From Mytilus trossulus (taxonomy: Eukaryota > Mollusca > Bivalvia > Mytilida > Mytilidae), in NCBI RefSeq assembly GCF_036588685.1, contig NC_086378.1, forward strand, positions 36,929,578-36,993,577: a DNA stretch of 64,000 bases, given 5' to 3'. A model generated the notes under the pieces. It was given only the letters and a program-made list of their open reading frames with translations. It did no database searches and was not told where the DNA came from. How positions within the stretch are numbered: position 1 is the first letter of the stretch; the number at the start of each line of letters is the position of its first letter. A program made the translations under genes and the position numbers. Positions 35,166 through 48,349 of the stretch are shown one piece after another.

Positions 35166-35944
35166 GGTCAAATAATATTAACTGTATGCCTACACTCAAT
35201 ATCAAATAACTGGTTATGTAAAGGAATATTAACCAATAGCGTTTTCATCAAGAAATGATTTAAATGATCCGTCTATGACATCGAGTAGCATTTAGTATGA
35301 AACTATATTCCAATAGATTTTTTGGAACAAATAATGACTTATTTCTTAAGGAAGACACGTCATTATCCAAACACTTAAAACACTTTATATCATCAGGTAA
35401 TAAGTCATTATGCTACAGTATTTCTATATGAATTCATCATTAAAGTCTCTTAACAGATATCGTGAATGGAAATAAGCTGAGTCTGCATATTTACAGATGC
35501 ATGGATGCAAATAATGGTTAAATATATAAAGTACAAAAGTACCAATATAAGAGAACTGGCAATTACCGAAGGCCAGTTGGAAGTCAATTTACACCTTCTG
35601 CATAAATCAAGTTTCCCACACTAAAATATCATACAGAGAATTAGTGTTAAGACCTCATTAACACGCATAACATTGTGTAATGCCTAAATAAGTATCGACA
35701 GGATACCGGATACGCGAATGTCAATGCTCATTACTTAATAAGAACACATATGTAGTTGTGTTCTATATATAGATAACAACTCAATGTTACTTAAGTACCG
35801 ATAAAAACAATAAAAAAAGATCTTCCTCGTACACATGTAAACATGATATCAGTATATGCCTTTTATAAGTGAGACATAAAACCAGGTTCAACCCACCATG
35901 TATTCTTCAAATGTCCGTTAACAAGTCAGTTGTTATAAATTAGT

Positions 35945-36620
35945 CCGTTTATTGTCCATGGACAAAAAACAAAATCGGGATAACAAACTAAAACCGAGGG
36001 AAACGCATTAAATATAAGAGGAGAACAACGACGCAACACACACAGAAACGGACCAAGCATCAGACAAAATACCACGAGAATAACAAATATAACATCAAAA
36101 CCAAATACATGAATTTGGGATAGACAAGTACCGTGCCACGTCTTATCTTAATATCTCAAAAATAAGAAAAAACAAACGACACAACATTAAAATGCAACAC
36201 ACACAGAAACGAACAATAATATAACAATGGCCATCTTCCTGACTTGGTACAGGACATTTTTGAAGGGGAATAAAAATGGTGGGTTGAACCTGGTTTTGTG
36301 GCATGCCAAACCTCGCACTTTAATGGCAAACTTAAATATAACATTGAAATGACAACATAATATTACAGGACTACAATACAATAAATAGGAGAACATATTA
36401 GACAAAGAAAAACATGATTTTTGATAACAAAAAGCATCAGGTTTAAAATTCAATACGCCAAAAACCCGCCTAGTCCACACAAGACTCACCAGTGACGCCC
36501 AGATATAAAAGATCGAAAGTGAAAAAAGTAAAAAGTTGTACAGCACTGAAGATCAAAAGTTGAAAAGGTTGTGCCAAATACGGCATTGTTTTTATGCCCG
36601 GGATCAGAAAATTCTTATTA
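35945..36620. mobile_element. Second E element copy, without the MITE
   Basis: Follows the copy at 16428-17366 closely, from GGACAAAAAACAAAATCGGG to the hammerhead-derived module (36453-36499) and GCCCGGGATCAGAAA. It lacks the first ~30 bases. Its minus strand has a 119-codon frame (36187-36546) that partly matches a 121-codon frame in the other copy. Confidence 0.75.
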
Positions 36621-36639
36621 TATAGAACAATACATGCTA

Positions 36640-38220
36640 TAGCAAACAGTAAATGTTATCAAAAGAATATGAAACAGATATACATAATGAAACTGAAGTG
36701 TTAACTAATTATAGAAAACTAAACCCAAATAAATAAGGCTAAGTCCAACACAGAATAGACACACCCGAATCAGTACAGGCGTCAACGCAATTAAAAAAAA
36801 TGACGTCACATACGATGGCGAAAAGGCACAAACGTTATGTCACATATGAATTTATGAAATTTAGAAACAGCATGACGTCACATATGAAAAACTTTAATTA
36901 AAAGTAAGATAGAATTAGGATTGATTTAAGATTATATTAGAATAAATACTGATATTACATTTAAACAGAATGCATATTGCAATACTTATTAATAGCAATT
37001 AACTGTAATATATATATGTCCAGTTTGTTATGAATCCAACTTCAAACGTAAATAATCGTACAAAATTAAATATAATTAATAAAGGCGGTGATTAATTTTT
37101 CTATCCGTAACACCTAAATATAATAAAAAGACGTCAACACATTTGACAAAATCCGATGAGATTTGAAATTTATAAAAGTGTTCTATAAAATGAAAAATGT
37201 ATATGAAATTAAGATTTACTATTTCGATCGTGTCTAGTCATTTATATTTCTGCTCTTGATGATCATTTTAGCTGTTTACAGTATTTTTCTATCTTATATA
37301 GTATTCGAGATAACTCAGGTAGCTATAAAAATGCGTAAATTGGGTACAGCCGCCAGTAAAGACATACAAAATGAAAACAACATTGTATATATTCATGTGT
37401 CTAGGGTATAATTCATTGGTGATGAACACGTTGAATGATGATTTCAGACCAATAAAATGTTTAGCTTAAGATGAGCTTTTTTTTATCGGTACCAGTAATA
37501 GTTTTCTAGAGAAAAAATAGGATTTGACATTTGTCCTATTTGAAGCCAATCGACAATTTTGCCTGTTGGACATACAAACACCGAATCATTTCTTTTAAAC
37601 TAAATATCTTTGCCATATGGTTTCAAAGGAAAAAGATTTAAACAACATTAAACGTACACAAAAAGTGATGGCAATACACATAGCTGGCACTGACCCTCGT
37701 TCATAGGAGACCTTAGTATAAAACACAAAAAAACGCCAAACAAGTTGCAAAGGAACACTTGCACATTTAATTTACAGTATGGTCTTAGATTTTGTCAAAA
37801 CATCACATATTTATGTCATATGAAAACTTCTCAAATATGTTATATCAAAGCAATTTTCAAAAATAGATAAAAAAAAAAAATATTGTAAATATCAATATAA
37901 CCCACAATAAAATCAAATAAAGATATTTGGTTCTGACCGAAAGAATACAATCAATGTATTATGATTAGTTTACTTGGCTAATGAAGTACCAATGAAATGT
38001 TCTTAGAAGTACATATTTCTTACCACCAATAAAACATTTCATTATATCGAGCGTAAACGACTTTTTTTAATTAATCATCAATGATCCACTTTTTACATTT
38101 TGTGGATATAACATCAAAAATACTTTTTTTTGTTGGTAAATCATCGTACAAACACAAGCTGAACGAAACAGTATCAAAGAAAACAATTGTGATCGATTCC
38201 GTCACTTAATGTTTTAAAGG
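36640..38220. other. Downstream of the GPCR, no gene seen
   Basis: Region 3' of the receptor's stop. AT-rich; part probably holds the 3' UTR, but I see no convincing minus-strand AATAAA close to the stop that fixes its end. Confidence 0.5.
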
Positions 38221-38223
38221 TTC

Positions 38224-38493
38224 TTAAACATTATCCGTTTGAATTAACTCCAGATTGGTATTTGCTGTATTTAACTTGCTTCTTGTATGTATGGTTATCT
38301 CTGGATATACTCGTTGCGCATGAATTTGTGCACAAGGCTTTCCCGTCAATAAACCTAGTAGATCTTTCCGAAACTTAGCATCGGATACAAAATAAATAAC
38401 CGGATTTGACATTGTACTCAATACGACAAAGACATTCTTGGTAACGTGTGTACCAGATGCAGTATGACGTGTATCATCTAATCCCAATATTTC
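38224..38493 (-). CDS. Class A GPCR, exon 3 (TM7 and C-tail)
   Basis: Residues 249-337 of a 337-residue receptor. The acceptor (TTTTATTTTACAG on the minus strand) gives phase 0. It encodes extracellular loop 3, TM7 with the NPxxY motif (NPVIY, residues 278-282), helix 8 (FRKDLL) and a short tail with one Cys (302) that could be palmitoylated. Stop TAA at 38224-38226. Confidence 0.88.
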   Translation of the reverse strand, partial: EILGLDDTRHTASGTHVTKNVFVVLSTMSNPVIYFVSDAKFRKDLLGLLTGKPCAQIHAQRVYPEITIHTRSKLNTANTNLELIQTDNV

Positions 38494-39331
38494 CTGTAAA
38501 ATAAAATGACAGTGTTATGTTGAAGAAATTTTAGCTAAGTTGAAAATATAAGTATATTCATGAGAATTTACTTTAACATATTATGTCGGGTTTTTTTTTG
38601 TTCACATATTGTTTACAATATATCGGAAATTAATGCGACTATAATACAATGGAGACTTTAAACTCGCTATAAAACAGGTTCAATACACCATTTTCTATAC
38701 AATAAAATGCCAGGACTTTCTTTATTGAATTTTTCTAGGCGTTCGGTATTATTGTTGGAGTATCACCTTTCAAATCATGATACATGTAATGTCAATGAAT
38801 GTTTTCTGAAATGTTTTTTTTTGGAAACGACTGTATCAAAATACCATCTTTAAAAAACAATTAATCTGATTATCATTTATTGGTACAACTTTCTTTTTAA
38901 CATAATTCATTATCTTCAGACTATAAACAATCGATAGTTTGTACTTATCTTGTTCTCATTTTTATAAATGCAGATTTCCAATAAAAAGTTTAAAGACCAC
39001 ATTTCCATTTCCTTTTCTTTTTTTTGATTTTTTTCAAAACAAGTTTATCACGAATATAGCCCATTCACTTACCGGTTCTTTTAAGAATCATTTCTTCCGG
39101 CTTTTAAAACTTTAGTACGTAGAAAGTAATTACTAAAAGGATCAAATGGAGTTATCTTTATTCAATTTAAGAAAATCAAAATGTTTATTGTTCGTGATAC
39201 TGTTATAATACAGTGAAAAGGTTTAAAACCAAATATTTTCATTAGAAGGTTGATGGTAAAGGTGTTTGATTATTTTTTTGTAATATAAGAAAATATTGTT
39301 TCAATCTTAATATAAATTTTTCATTTTTTAC

Positions 39332-39656
39332 TACAATATTAGGTCAATGCTAGGACTTTTTTTTTGTATGAAGCTCAGAAACTGGGAAATGGCGAGGTTC
39401 TATCGAGCCCTTCCCCAATTTTGCGCCGAGTACAAAAAAAAGCTTATCTTTCTATGCCATTGACCTTATATTGTTTTTATACTGAAACGTAAATTGATAC
39501 ATTGATAGCTTTTTAAATTCTTAAACAAATGTCAAACATATTTTCACCCCTTAATGGACCCCTGATTGTGAAGAACGTTTTCCATGATGAAATTGACATT
39601 ATACAAAGTATAGCTATATTACTATGTTTAGGAAATAAACACAACTAGTTGCAATA
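39332..39656 (-). mobile_element. Second copy of the C1q-disrupting foldback, GPCR intron 2
   Basis: Aligned with the element at 28574-28902 in opposite orientation, over its whole length (TACAATATTAGGTCAATG end and AACTAGTTGCAATA end). About 80% alike by eye, with the terminal inverted repeat less perfect, so an older copy. On the GPCR coding strand it is in the same sense as the copy within C1q copy 4. Confidence 0.8.
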
Positions 39657-39789
39657 CAAATATATTTTCATTCTGTACCTGGTCTCGCTCCCTTTGAATA
39701 GATATCATCCCAATTTTTTGTTTGTTACAAAAATACCGAATTAGACTTATTACCATGCTTGTACTAACACGAGCAACTCCACGGATGCC

Positions 39790-40010
39790 ATTGGTGCAAA
39801 CAAATCTGCCTACCGTTCCGAATTACTTGAGATATCCCAAGCTTTTAGTAGGATTTGTGTTTCTCAGTGGTAAGTTTTAAACGTTTTGTTTTGTGTACGA
39901 TTGTTCGTCTATTTGTCTTTTTTTTCTTTATCCATGGCGTTGGCAGTCATTTTCTCCTCATGAGTAAGAAAGTCTCGTTGGTATTTTGTGCCGCTTTTTA
40001 ATATTTTTTT
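39790..40010 (+). mobile_element. Diverged RT 3' tail in GPCR intron 2
   Basis: Shows the block order GTTCGTCTATTTGTC, ATCCATGGCGTTGGCAGT and CTCGTTGGTATTTTGTGCCG, a decayed form of the tail. Confidence 0.5.
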
Positions 40011-40129
40011 GTCCCACCTTTATCGTTTTACGAATTTAATATCGTCATGTTTTACTTATAAATGAGTGCTTCTTTCTATGATGTGATGTTACTCTTTGTT
40101 TCAGGTGGGGTGAAGGTGTGCGCCTTTTT

Positions 40130-40420
40130 AAATGTTTAAATCTACTGCATGTGTTTGCACCTGTCCTATATTAGGAACCTGATGTTCAGTGGTTGCCGTT
40201 TGCTGATGTGGTTCATAAGTGTTTCTCGTTTTTTTTTTATATAGATTAGACCGTTGATTTTCCTGTATGATTCACATTAGTCATTTTGTGGTCTTTAATA
40301 GCTTGCTGTTCGGTGTGAGCCAACGCACTGTGTTTACCTATAATGGTTTACTTTTAAAAATGTTAATTGGATGAAGAGTTGTCTCATTGGCACTCATATC
40401 ACATCTTCTAATATCTATTT
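40130..40420 (-). repeat. Family G repeat, GPCR intron 2
   Basis: GTTTGCACCTGTCCTATATT, GTTTGCTGATGTGGTTCATA, TGTGGTCTTTAATAGCTTGC, GAAGAGTTGTCTCATTGGCA. Similar blocks at 56800-57060 with 57490-57540, and at 62040-62690 (split by the TTAA MITE). The last part matches the family C head. Confidence 0.65.
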
Positions 40421-41019
40421 ACATAGTATGTAGTCACTAAATTCAAATGTTGTACAATTGCTTCAAGACGCGGGACGGGGGGGGGGGCACTATAAATCTG
40501 AACTCAAAATTATGTTCCGTACTAAGGTGAGCGATTTATTTTCTGTTTAGAACATCTGTTAGTGTGGGGTTTATGGAACATACATTATAGCTTTGGACAT
40601 TTCATTGGTTGACGTACACGAGTAAACAAGGCAAGGACAAATAATCTGTATTTATAAACGTTGCAGCAGTTCATTGGTCATCATTGATATAATCCTATAA
40701 AATGTATAAAAATCATCGGGTTTATTGAACAACTTGCCATCGAAGCAACTCGACAATTTTTTTTATATGTATGATACAAACAAACATGTCGTTAACAGAT
40801 ATAGGAAGATATGGTGTGAGTGCCAATGAGATAACTCTCCATCCAAGTAAACGTGTGAAAGCTCTCTCACAGGCAAACAACCAATAACTTTAGTATGTTT
40901 AAAACTTACCTGTAAAACAGCATTTTGTTTGACATTTAGTTATGCACTTAATGAGGACAAAATACAGGTATTCTTCATAATTGTTATACCAATTTTAAGG
41001 GATATTAAGATGGATTCGG

Positions 41020-41300
41020 TAAATTCAAAATGGAAAGTGCCTAATCTAATGGCAAAATCAACAGCTCAAATATAATAAACAAATGAATAACAAATGTCAA
41101 ATTCCGCACTTGGTACAGGCATTTTCAAAGTGATTGAGATTTTCAACCAACTATAAAACCAGATTTTATCTACCGTTTTATACATAAGGAAATGTCTGTA
41201 CTAAGTCAGGAATATGACAATTGATTTGCTCTTGTTTGGTGTGATTTAGCTTTTGGATTTGCCATTTGTTAAAGGACTTTCGTTAGAGTTTGGATTTTTG
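41020..41300. repeat. Two family D copies, head-out inverted pair, GPCR intron 2
   Basis: A plus copy (GCACTTGGTACAGGCATTTT near 41107) meets a minus copy (CTATAAAACCAGATTTTATC to ACTAAGTCAGGAATATGACA, 41149-41220). Further D scraps: 22725-22805 (-), 35875-35935 (-), 53550-53660 (+). Confidence 0.6.
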
Positions 41301-41845
41301 TTATTTTAATTTATTTTAGATGGAACCAACTGTTTAAGTTTGTTTCATTTTTGTTGTTGGGGGAGAGGGTAGCTCACTTTTCTCTATTAAATTACGTATA
41401 CTGCTGTTTTTCGTAATTTTTTGTTTTTTGCTAATTTTTACATATCTCCAAGTGTCTATCGTCTTTTCTTCAAAGTTCAATGATTTGTGTCAATACAGTG
41501 TTTTCTTTTATTATTTTTATTATTTTTTATGATTTTGTTTTACTCAATTTGTTCAAGATAGAAAACAAATCTGCTAGTTTCAAAATTTGTTCATCAGCAA
41601 TAAAGTTAATGCAAATTGATGTGTAACTGTGCAGAAACATATACATAATATAATGTCTCATTGGAGTTGTACAAGTTGTTCCAGTTTACCTTTTGACTGT
41701 TCTGGAATTGCATGAAAACATTGCATAGGGAATTAAAAATTGAAACTTTGAGTAGATTGAAAATAAATGGACGGTATTTTGGTTCAAATGACTAGATGTT
41801 GTATAATTTTTGTTATTAAATATGTCTATTTAATAAGTTTCATAC

Positions 41846-42348
41846 CTCTATGCCAAACAGAACAAAATATGGCGACCAGAACAAAGCAAACACCACTGTA
41901 ATTGTGATGAGAAGTCTCACAATTTTCATTCTTTTCTGTAGAACTTGACTTTCCCTCCCAGCTACAGTTTTACCAGCCTTCCAAACAAAGATCATTATTT
42001 TGACATAGCTTATCGTAATAAGAATCAAAGGAACGACATAAGAAAGTACGATAACAATGGCAGCATACACCGTCTCAAAATGTTCAATGATGTCATGTGA
42101 GCCGCAGGATGTTATGTTGTACTTCTCTTCATACTTCCGGTAAACACTATACTCGTACAGTTGGGGTGAACTTACAGTTACGCTCCAAATCCATAACACT
42201 GTGATGATGTATAGTGCCTGTTTTGGTAACAGTTTGCGGTTTCTAATTATCTCTCTGAATCTGTCTACAGCAATGGCCACCATGGTTGATATCGATGACG
42301 ATATTGTAAGAAGCGGGATAAACATAATCATTTTACATACCGGATCAC
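41846..42348 (-). CDS. Class A GPCR, exon 2 (TM3 to TM6)
   Basis: Residues 81-248. TM3 starts with Cys85, which pairs with Cys162 of loop 2. The usual DRY at the end of TM3 is DRF (109-111). TM4 has WIW (133-135), and an NIT glycosylation site is at 158. TM5 contains VPLILITISYVK, and TM6 has FALFWSPYF, i.e. W238 and P240 with Phe instead of the usual Cys before Trp. The acceptor TTTTGTACAG fits exon 1 phase 1; the donor GAG|GTATGA fits exon 3 phase 0. The overall pattern suggests a peptide (neuropeptide-type) receptor; the ligand cannot be read from sequence. Confidence 0.9.
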
Positions 42349-43267
42349 CTGTACAAAAAAAAAACGCTAAATCAATGGCAAGTATTGTTGTAAGCATGTT
42401 ATTTGTTACAAATACTGTGAGAACATTATAATGTTAATCCTTCAGTTAGAAAAATATTCAAATACAAACAAGAATATGTGTTGATAAAACGACATGTCTC
42501 ACTCGCTCGCTATGTCTGTGTAAATCGTGAATTAAGGGTAAAAATTGTTATTTGGCATATGATTTTAAATTTCACCTCACAATTCAAAATATTTCAGTTG
42601 AGAAAACAAACATTTTAACTTTAGAATATAATTCAAATTTCATAACATAACAAACGTGTGTAATCAGTTTTCAGTAAATGTGACCCCATCTTTCCTGGTT
42701 AACTACAAACTACAATAACCTTCATTTTAAATCTAAATCGAGACTCCCTAAGTACAAGCGAGCTAATGGACTTTTGAACAAAAGGATCTCAAATATCAGA
42801 AAACATATTTTTGCTTGACTACTTGTTCAAACAACAGAGCAAAATAAACGTTTGTCAGAAGCTGAAATTGATACAAAGCTGCTATATATCTTGAAACGAT
42901 TTATTGTTATAACATTAGATTATTATATTTAATCATTTACTTACTAGTATATGATTCATTTAACGAGTCTACTGTAGTTTTGAACCCTGTATGCTAACAT
43001 TGCCCGTGTGAAATTTTAAAATTGTTTGTATAAACGTTGAACGACAAAAATATGTGACGTATAAAAAATATTCTGACGTCAGACACGCGAAGTAATGCAT
43101 GTGTTTGGAGATAGAAGTTTTTTTTTTGTTCTGTTAAATTGTTCCCTTTTAAAATTGTATCACGATAATGACTGCTGTACCCATATTTTGACTATTTCTT
43201 TTATTATGTCTGTTTAGTTCACGCATCATTGTAAATATAACGGATTTTGACGAGACTGTCAACAAAG

Positions 43268-43470
43268 TGAGAGGTTTAGCGTTATAAAACCAAGTTTATC
43301 CACCGTTTTCTACATTTGAAAATGCCTGTACCAAGTCAGGAATATGACAGTTCTTGTCCATTCGTTTTTTATGTGTTTTATCATTTGATTTTGCCATGTA
43401 GTTAGGGACTTTCCGATTTGATTTTCCTCTGAGTTCGGTATTTTTGTGATTTCTTTTTTTTTTCATTAGG
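43268..43470 (-). repeat. Family D repeat, GPCR intron 1
   Basis: Reverse complement of 15935-16115 with the same core and AACTCAGAGGAAAATCAAAT head. Confidence 0.7.
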
Positions 43471-43845
43471 TAGATTGACAACGAAAGATAGAAAAGTAAT
43501 ATTGCACATGTATTTTTATAAGTATCTAAAAAACGTAATATTTTATGGAATAATTTTAACAACAAATAAAGAGAATATCGGTTTTACTTTAGGCAATAAC
43601 AATAAAATAATTATAGCATTTTAGAATTTTTTAATTAAACCTTTCCAAACATTGTGTATTTGATTTGTTCCATCATTACTATAAAACTTTCCAGTGGAAA
43701 CATAAAAAAAATGTGGTATGATTGTCTAAGAGATAACACTCTACAAGAGACAAATAATGCAGAAATTAACAGCTCAGAACAAGTTTCTTTACATTCTTTC
43801 ATCACGGGTTTTCCGTACATTTGTAATGTGCGATGGTCGAAGTTT

Positions 43846-44015
43846 TAAGGTTTATGACCCCTTCTGTAGCCATTTTTGTACGAGTTTTCAAACTTCGATT
43901 GTATCAAAACTACAGATACAATGAATGATATAGATAGGCCATTTAGTATATATAACAAGGGGAAATTTGATGGAAAGCATAATTATTTTCTGTTTCATTG
44001 CATTTACTAGAAAAA
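43846..44015. repeat. Family F repeat, copy 2, GPCR intron 1
   Basis: Same blocks as 3740-3910 in the same orientation, ending ACTAGAAAAAGAGTA. Confidence 0.7.
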
Positions 44016-44019
44016 GAGT

Positions 44020-46235
44020 ACTTTGTGGCAAATAAACCAAGATTTTTATAGAAAATCCACAGCCTTTAATAAAGAGATTTTCGTTATGGAATTTGAAACA
44101 TAGATTACACAATCATCTTCAATATGATTTGCTTGTGTTCATTTTCTACAAAATGTTGTAACCAACCTGTAAATTCCAAAAGACGTACCTTGTGCTGAGT
44201 CACTAAAGTCGAGCGCACCCTAAAAGTTGTACTTGATTTGGTCTATATTTTTATTTGTTTTAACCAGTAGCTACCATCAATAAACTTGTTTTTAGGAAAT
44301 CAATGATAGCACTGCATGCAATAATCCTATATCTATCAGTCATAAAATTGCAAAATATGAGAGTACAAAGATAAAGGCTGTGGATTTTCTATAACATTTC
44401 CACGTGTTTAGCATTGAATCAACACAAGGGTACATAATCCTTAACCAGATGTCTTGGATTGAGGTCATGCATATTAAATAAAATCGACAAATTTAAGAGT
44501 TGAAGACAATTAATTGATAGTAGTACACTCCATCAGATTTTGATAAGATAGGCAATTTCTTTTCCACGAAAGTCCATATACACTTGTTTCATATTGAAAC
44601 TTAACCATTTATTAAAATGGTATGAAAATATTCAACATTTTTTTTTAAATTTGAAGTATCTTATGATTCTAAACTTTAACCATCCAAAGTCTTGAAAATA
44701 CATGTAGTAAAACAAAAACAAACAGGGATTATTGTCTGCAATCAAAGAATTATTTCATCTTACAGAAGACAAAAAGACAATCACCTGAGGCATCTGACAA
44801 GATTATAAATGTGTGGCGAGGTTTAATTAGTGTTGTGAGTGGTAAATCATTCCCCCTTTTATTTGTCGAGAAGTTGGCTACAGAAATCTACAAACAAAAA
44901 ATGTGATATACCAAGGTGGCATTCAAATATCAAAGGTATAAAAAACGAAAAGGTCATGAAAAAATACGAAAAATGACGATAAGACAATCATGTTCACAAA
45001 AAATTACAAAGAAAAAAAACAAAAAAAACCTTCAGATTGTGCAAAATGACCGCTACCCAAATTCAGCAGTGAATTGCTGCATTCCTACTGTACATCTAAA
45101 ATGTTGATCATGGAAGTACAAACAAGGTGGTAAGTCTCATACGATAATGTCACAGTTGCGGAAAACAGGACGGAATTATGGACATGACAATTAGATCATA
45201 CATGCTGTCTTAGACCATCATTTCACTAAACTATAATACCGGTATAGTACAACGTCTTCTTAGTTATACAGTTGCTAAGGAACACAATTGTATTTTCGAA
45301 CTGTCTCATGAATTTATTTTTTCAATGATTGTATATATTTATGAACTTTTATATATATATGAATATTAATAATATATTGAATTCTAGTTTATTTTCCCCG
45401 ATAAAAGTTCAATACCAATCAGTGAAACAGCTTTATGTATATAATAATAGTTTTAGGACCCAAGAACTCATTATTTCAAGGTTTCAATCAGTGGTTAATC
45501 TCTTTTTCAATTACTCTGGTTGCAAATAGTGAGAAATATTATTTTTCTATTTCCTCTATAATAAAATGTTGTTGTTTTTATCTGAAAAATCTTGCACTAT
45601 CTCAGATTAACATTGCATTAACGATTCAATTGGTATTATTATTTTTAATCTGGTTTATCAAACCAAATAATAAATACTGGTAAGCATATGATATCGATCA
45701 AAGGGTAAAAGTAATAACATTTTAGATATTTGATATAAAAAAGGCAGCAGTTTATTAAAAGGTCGTCTTTCGTTAAAATCTTGTTTGAACTGCAGTTTTA
45801 ATCCAAAAGAATTGGTTTTTTTTTCCATTTCAATCTAAAAACAAAAATTCGCATATTTTAAGATTTCATATAACGACACTATATCTATTAAAATAAATTT
45901 TATTTGAGGTGGTTTTAGTAGGTTTTCTCTAATGTGTTGTTTACACAAATATTGCTTTTCTTTTATGAATGAAAAACCATTTCGCTGCTAGATGTTCTCT
46001 TCAATGATATAAAGGTGATTGAGATATCTATTTGTAAGTTTATCTTACAAAAAGCAAGAATGTGTCCATAGTTTGAGGATACCACACTCTCAATATCATT
46101 TTCTATCTTCATTGGACTGTAAAATTGAAATAAAAATTGTAATTTGGCATAACAGTTAGAAAGATCATATCATAGGGAACATGTGAGTTAGGTTTTAAAA
46201 GTTGATTGTACTTCAACTTCATCAAATAAAATTGG
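44020..46235. other. GPCR intron 1 interior, no gene seen
   Basis: Unremarkable AT-rich sequence with chance ORFs up to 82 codons and no recognised repeat family. Confidence 0.55.
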
Positions 46236-46239
46236 GAGA

Positions 46240-46343
46240 GGAAATGGGGAATGTGTCAAATTGACAACAACCTGACCAGAGAGTAGACAACAGCTGAAGG
46301 CCACCAATGGGTCTTCAATGTAGCGAGAAATTCCCAAGACCAA
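46240..46343 (+). repeat. Family B head fragment
   Basis: GGAAATGGGGAATGTGTCAA through GTAGCGAGAAATTCCCAAGA, then breaks off; GPCR intron 1, just before an intact hammerhead. Confidence 0.65.
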
Positions 46344-46405
46344 ATACTGTAACCTATTTATTTTTTTCACTTTGTACTTGTTTGGATTTATAAATATCAT
46401 GATAT

Positions 46406-46452
46406 GAGCGTCACTGATGAGTCTAATGTAGACGAAACGCGCGTCTGGCGTA
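46406..46452 (+). ncRNA. Type I hammerhead ribozyme, intact core
   Basis: Stem I 5' GAGCGTCA; CTGATGA 46414-46420; stem II GTC/GAC around TAATGTA; GAAA 46434-46437; palindromic stem III ACGC/GCGT; cleavage expected after C46445; stem I 3' TGGCGTAC. The H sequence begins right at stem I, with no body before it, and the downstream motif (ATCCTGGTACCTTTGATGAC) follows to ~46490. It lies in GPCR intron 1, antisense to the gene. Confidence 0.85.
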
Positions 46453-48164
46453 CTAAATTATAATCCTGGTACCTTTGATGACTATTTAAACCTTAACAGG
46501 CACAGACGGACGAACGGACGAACGAACAGACGCACAGACCGAAAAACTATGCAAAATAGTCATACATAACAGATTGATCCGGTCAAACACATATCTTTCG
46601 ACATGAACAAATTATCGAGGAAAAAATATTGTACAAAATTTCAAAATTGACTTCTGCTTGAAACCTGTAGTCTTGAAAAACAAAAAGAGGAAGGTATTAG
46701 TAAAGGCGACCAAGATATTCTCATAAAAAGGGACAGAAAGACAAATTTGCAAAGGAATTAACGTTTTTATAAGATCAGTAGGGCGAGTCTTGAGGTTGCA
46801 CTTTGTAAAAACAGCTGTTTTTTTCAGACCACGCCTCATTTGGGGAAAATATTCATAGAAAACTAATTTGGTGTACATACTGGTTCCTAGTTATGCTCTC
46901 TGTGTTCCATTTCATAGAGACATATCTTGAGAATGTTACCAGTAAATATGCATGTGCATAATGATTACATTGAAATATGTAGTAACCCTTCATTTGAGGT
47001 AGGGGTAGTTAAGAAAATTTGTGTTAGTTTAAACTCTGAAATGTTCAGGGCATATAAACGTTGATAATATGCCGCACAGCCTTATATTTTGACCTTTGAA
47101 AAAAATGTAGTGCATTTGAACTTTCAATTCTATGATTTTTTTTAAACTTCTTACGAAAAGGGATACAGTTTTAGCCGTAAAAGTAGTTTATGGGAAATTG
47201 CATTGGTAATATTAACAGAAATGTAACCTTGAGTCTTTACCATTCTCTATGAGAATGAGAAATGAACCTATTTATCAGATCAGTGGAACGAGTCTTGAGT
47301 GTTTATCCTTTTCTTTGCGAATGAGGAAAATTTGTGGGAAGTGTATGTCTTTATTTTACGTTTAATATCTAATCACGAAAAAGGTATACTCAAAAATATT
47401 GTTCTGAAACAACTTTATTTAAATGTCTATCGTTAAGTGTGTTGCTTCTTCTCTTCACGACATATATGTGGTTATATAAGCGAAAAGCCTTAAACATTTC
47501 TTTTTATTGTGCAAATTGTATTATTTGGATTGACTCAGTAAGGAACTAATAATTACCAGCATATACTGAAGATATCACAGATCATTCACTAGACAGAAAA
47601 TTAAAAAAAAACCAACACAAATCTATTTTTGTTTGCAGTTGATATTTCTGGTCAAATAAAAGACGACGAAAATCTACGTTTTTTTCACTGGACATCTTTA
47701 CTTCAGAAAAATACTGAAAGATCTATGACTGAGTCGTCAAGATGTCCCCAAATAAATGTCTTAAGTTGTTACCACCATTGTTTCAGTAAACGACGACCTT
47801 CAAAAATACTTATGATAGATTATATTCAACCACCGTTGTTAACTAGTCATAGATCCGTGAACATTCTTTTGCGAAATCTTCAATAACAGTCTTACCAATT
47901 CTGCAGTAATATCAAAACTGTTAATTTGTCTATGACTTTTTGCATTTTCCGCGCTTCATACAAAGTGTATTTCGGTCAACGCTTTCACACCCCTATAAAT
48001 TCACCAAAAAAACCTCATTCATTTCTTTAATGTAATTAGTATCAAATATTTCATTCCTATTTATCACGTTTGATTTAATACGTTTTTACACGAATGTGTA
48101 CAAATTAAACTATTTATGTTAATCGGTTCAATTATATATAAACTAACTTAAACCGTAATGAAGT

Positions 48165-48330
48165 GTTAGCTTATCCCAGGCATAGATTACCTAAACTGTA
48201 TTTGGCAAAACTTTTTGGAATTTTGGGTCCTCAATGCTCTTCAGCTTTGTTCTTCTATGGCTTTATAACTATTTTGATCAGAGCTTCACTGATGAGTCTT
48301 ATGTAGACGAATAAAGCGTCTTGCATGATA
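48165..48330 (+). repeat. H element, decayed hammerhead (core 48281-48326)
   Basis: The body is complete (GGCATAGATTACCTAAACTG, GGGTCCTCAATGCTCTTCAG). CTGATGA and stem II are kept, but the second box reads GAATAAAGCGTC, so GAAA and stem III are lost. GPCR intron 1. Confidence 0.7.
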
Positions 48331-48349
48331 ATAATTAAGAAGATGAAAA

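Noticed and set aside
47629-47886. 85-codon ORF after an acceptor-like TTTGTTTGCAG, possibly an exon
   Set aside because: No domain, no partner exon, and it lies in GPCR intron 1 on the other strand; one weak splice motif is not enough.
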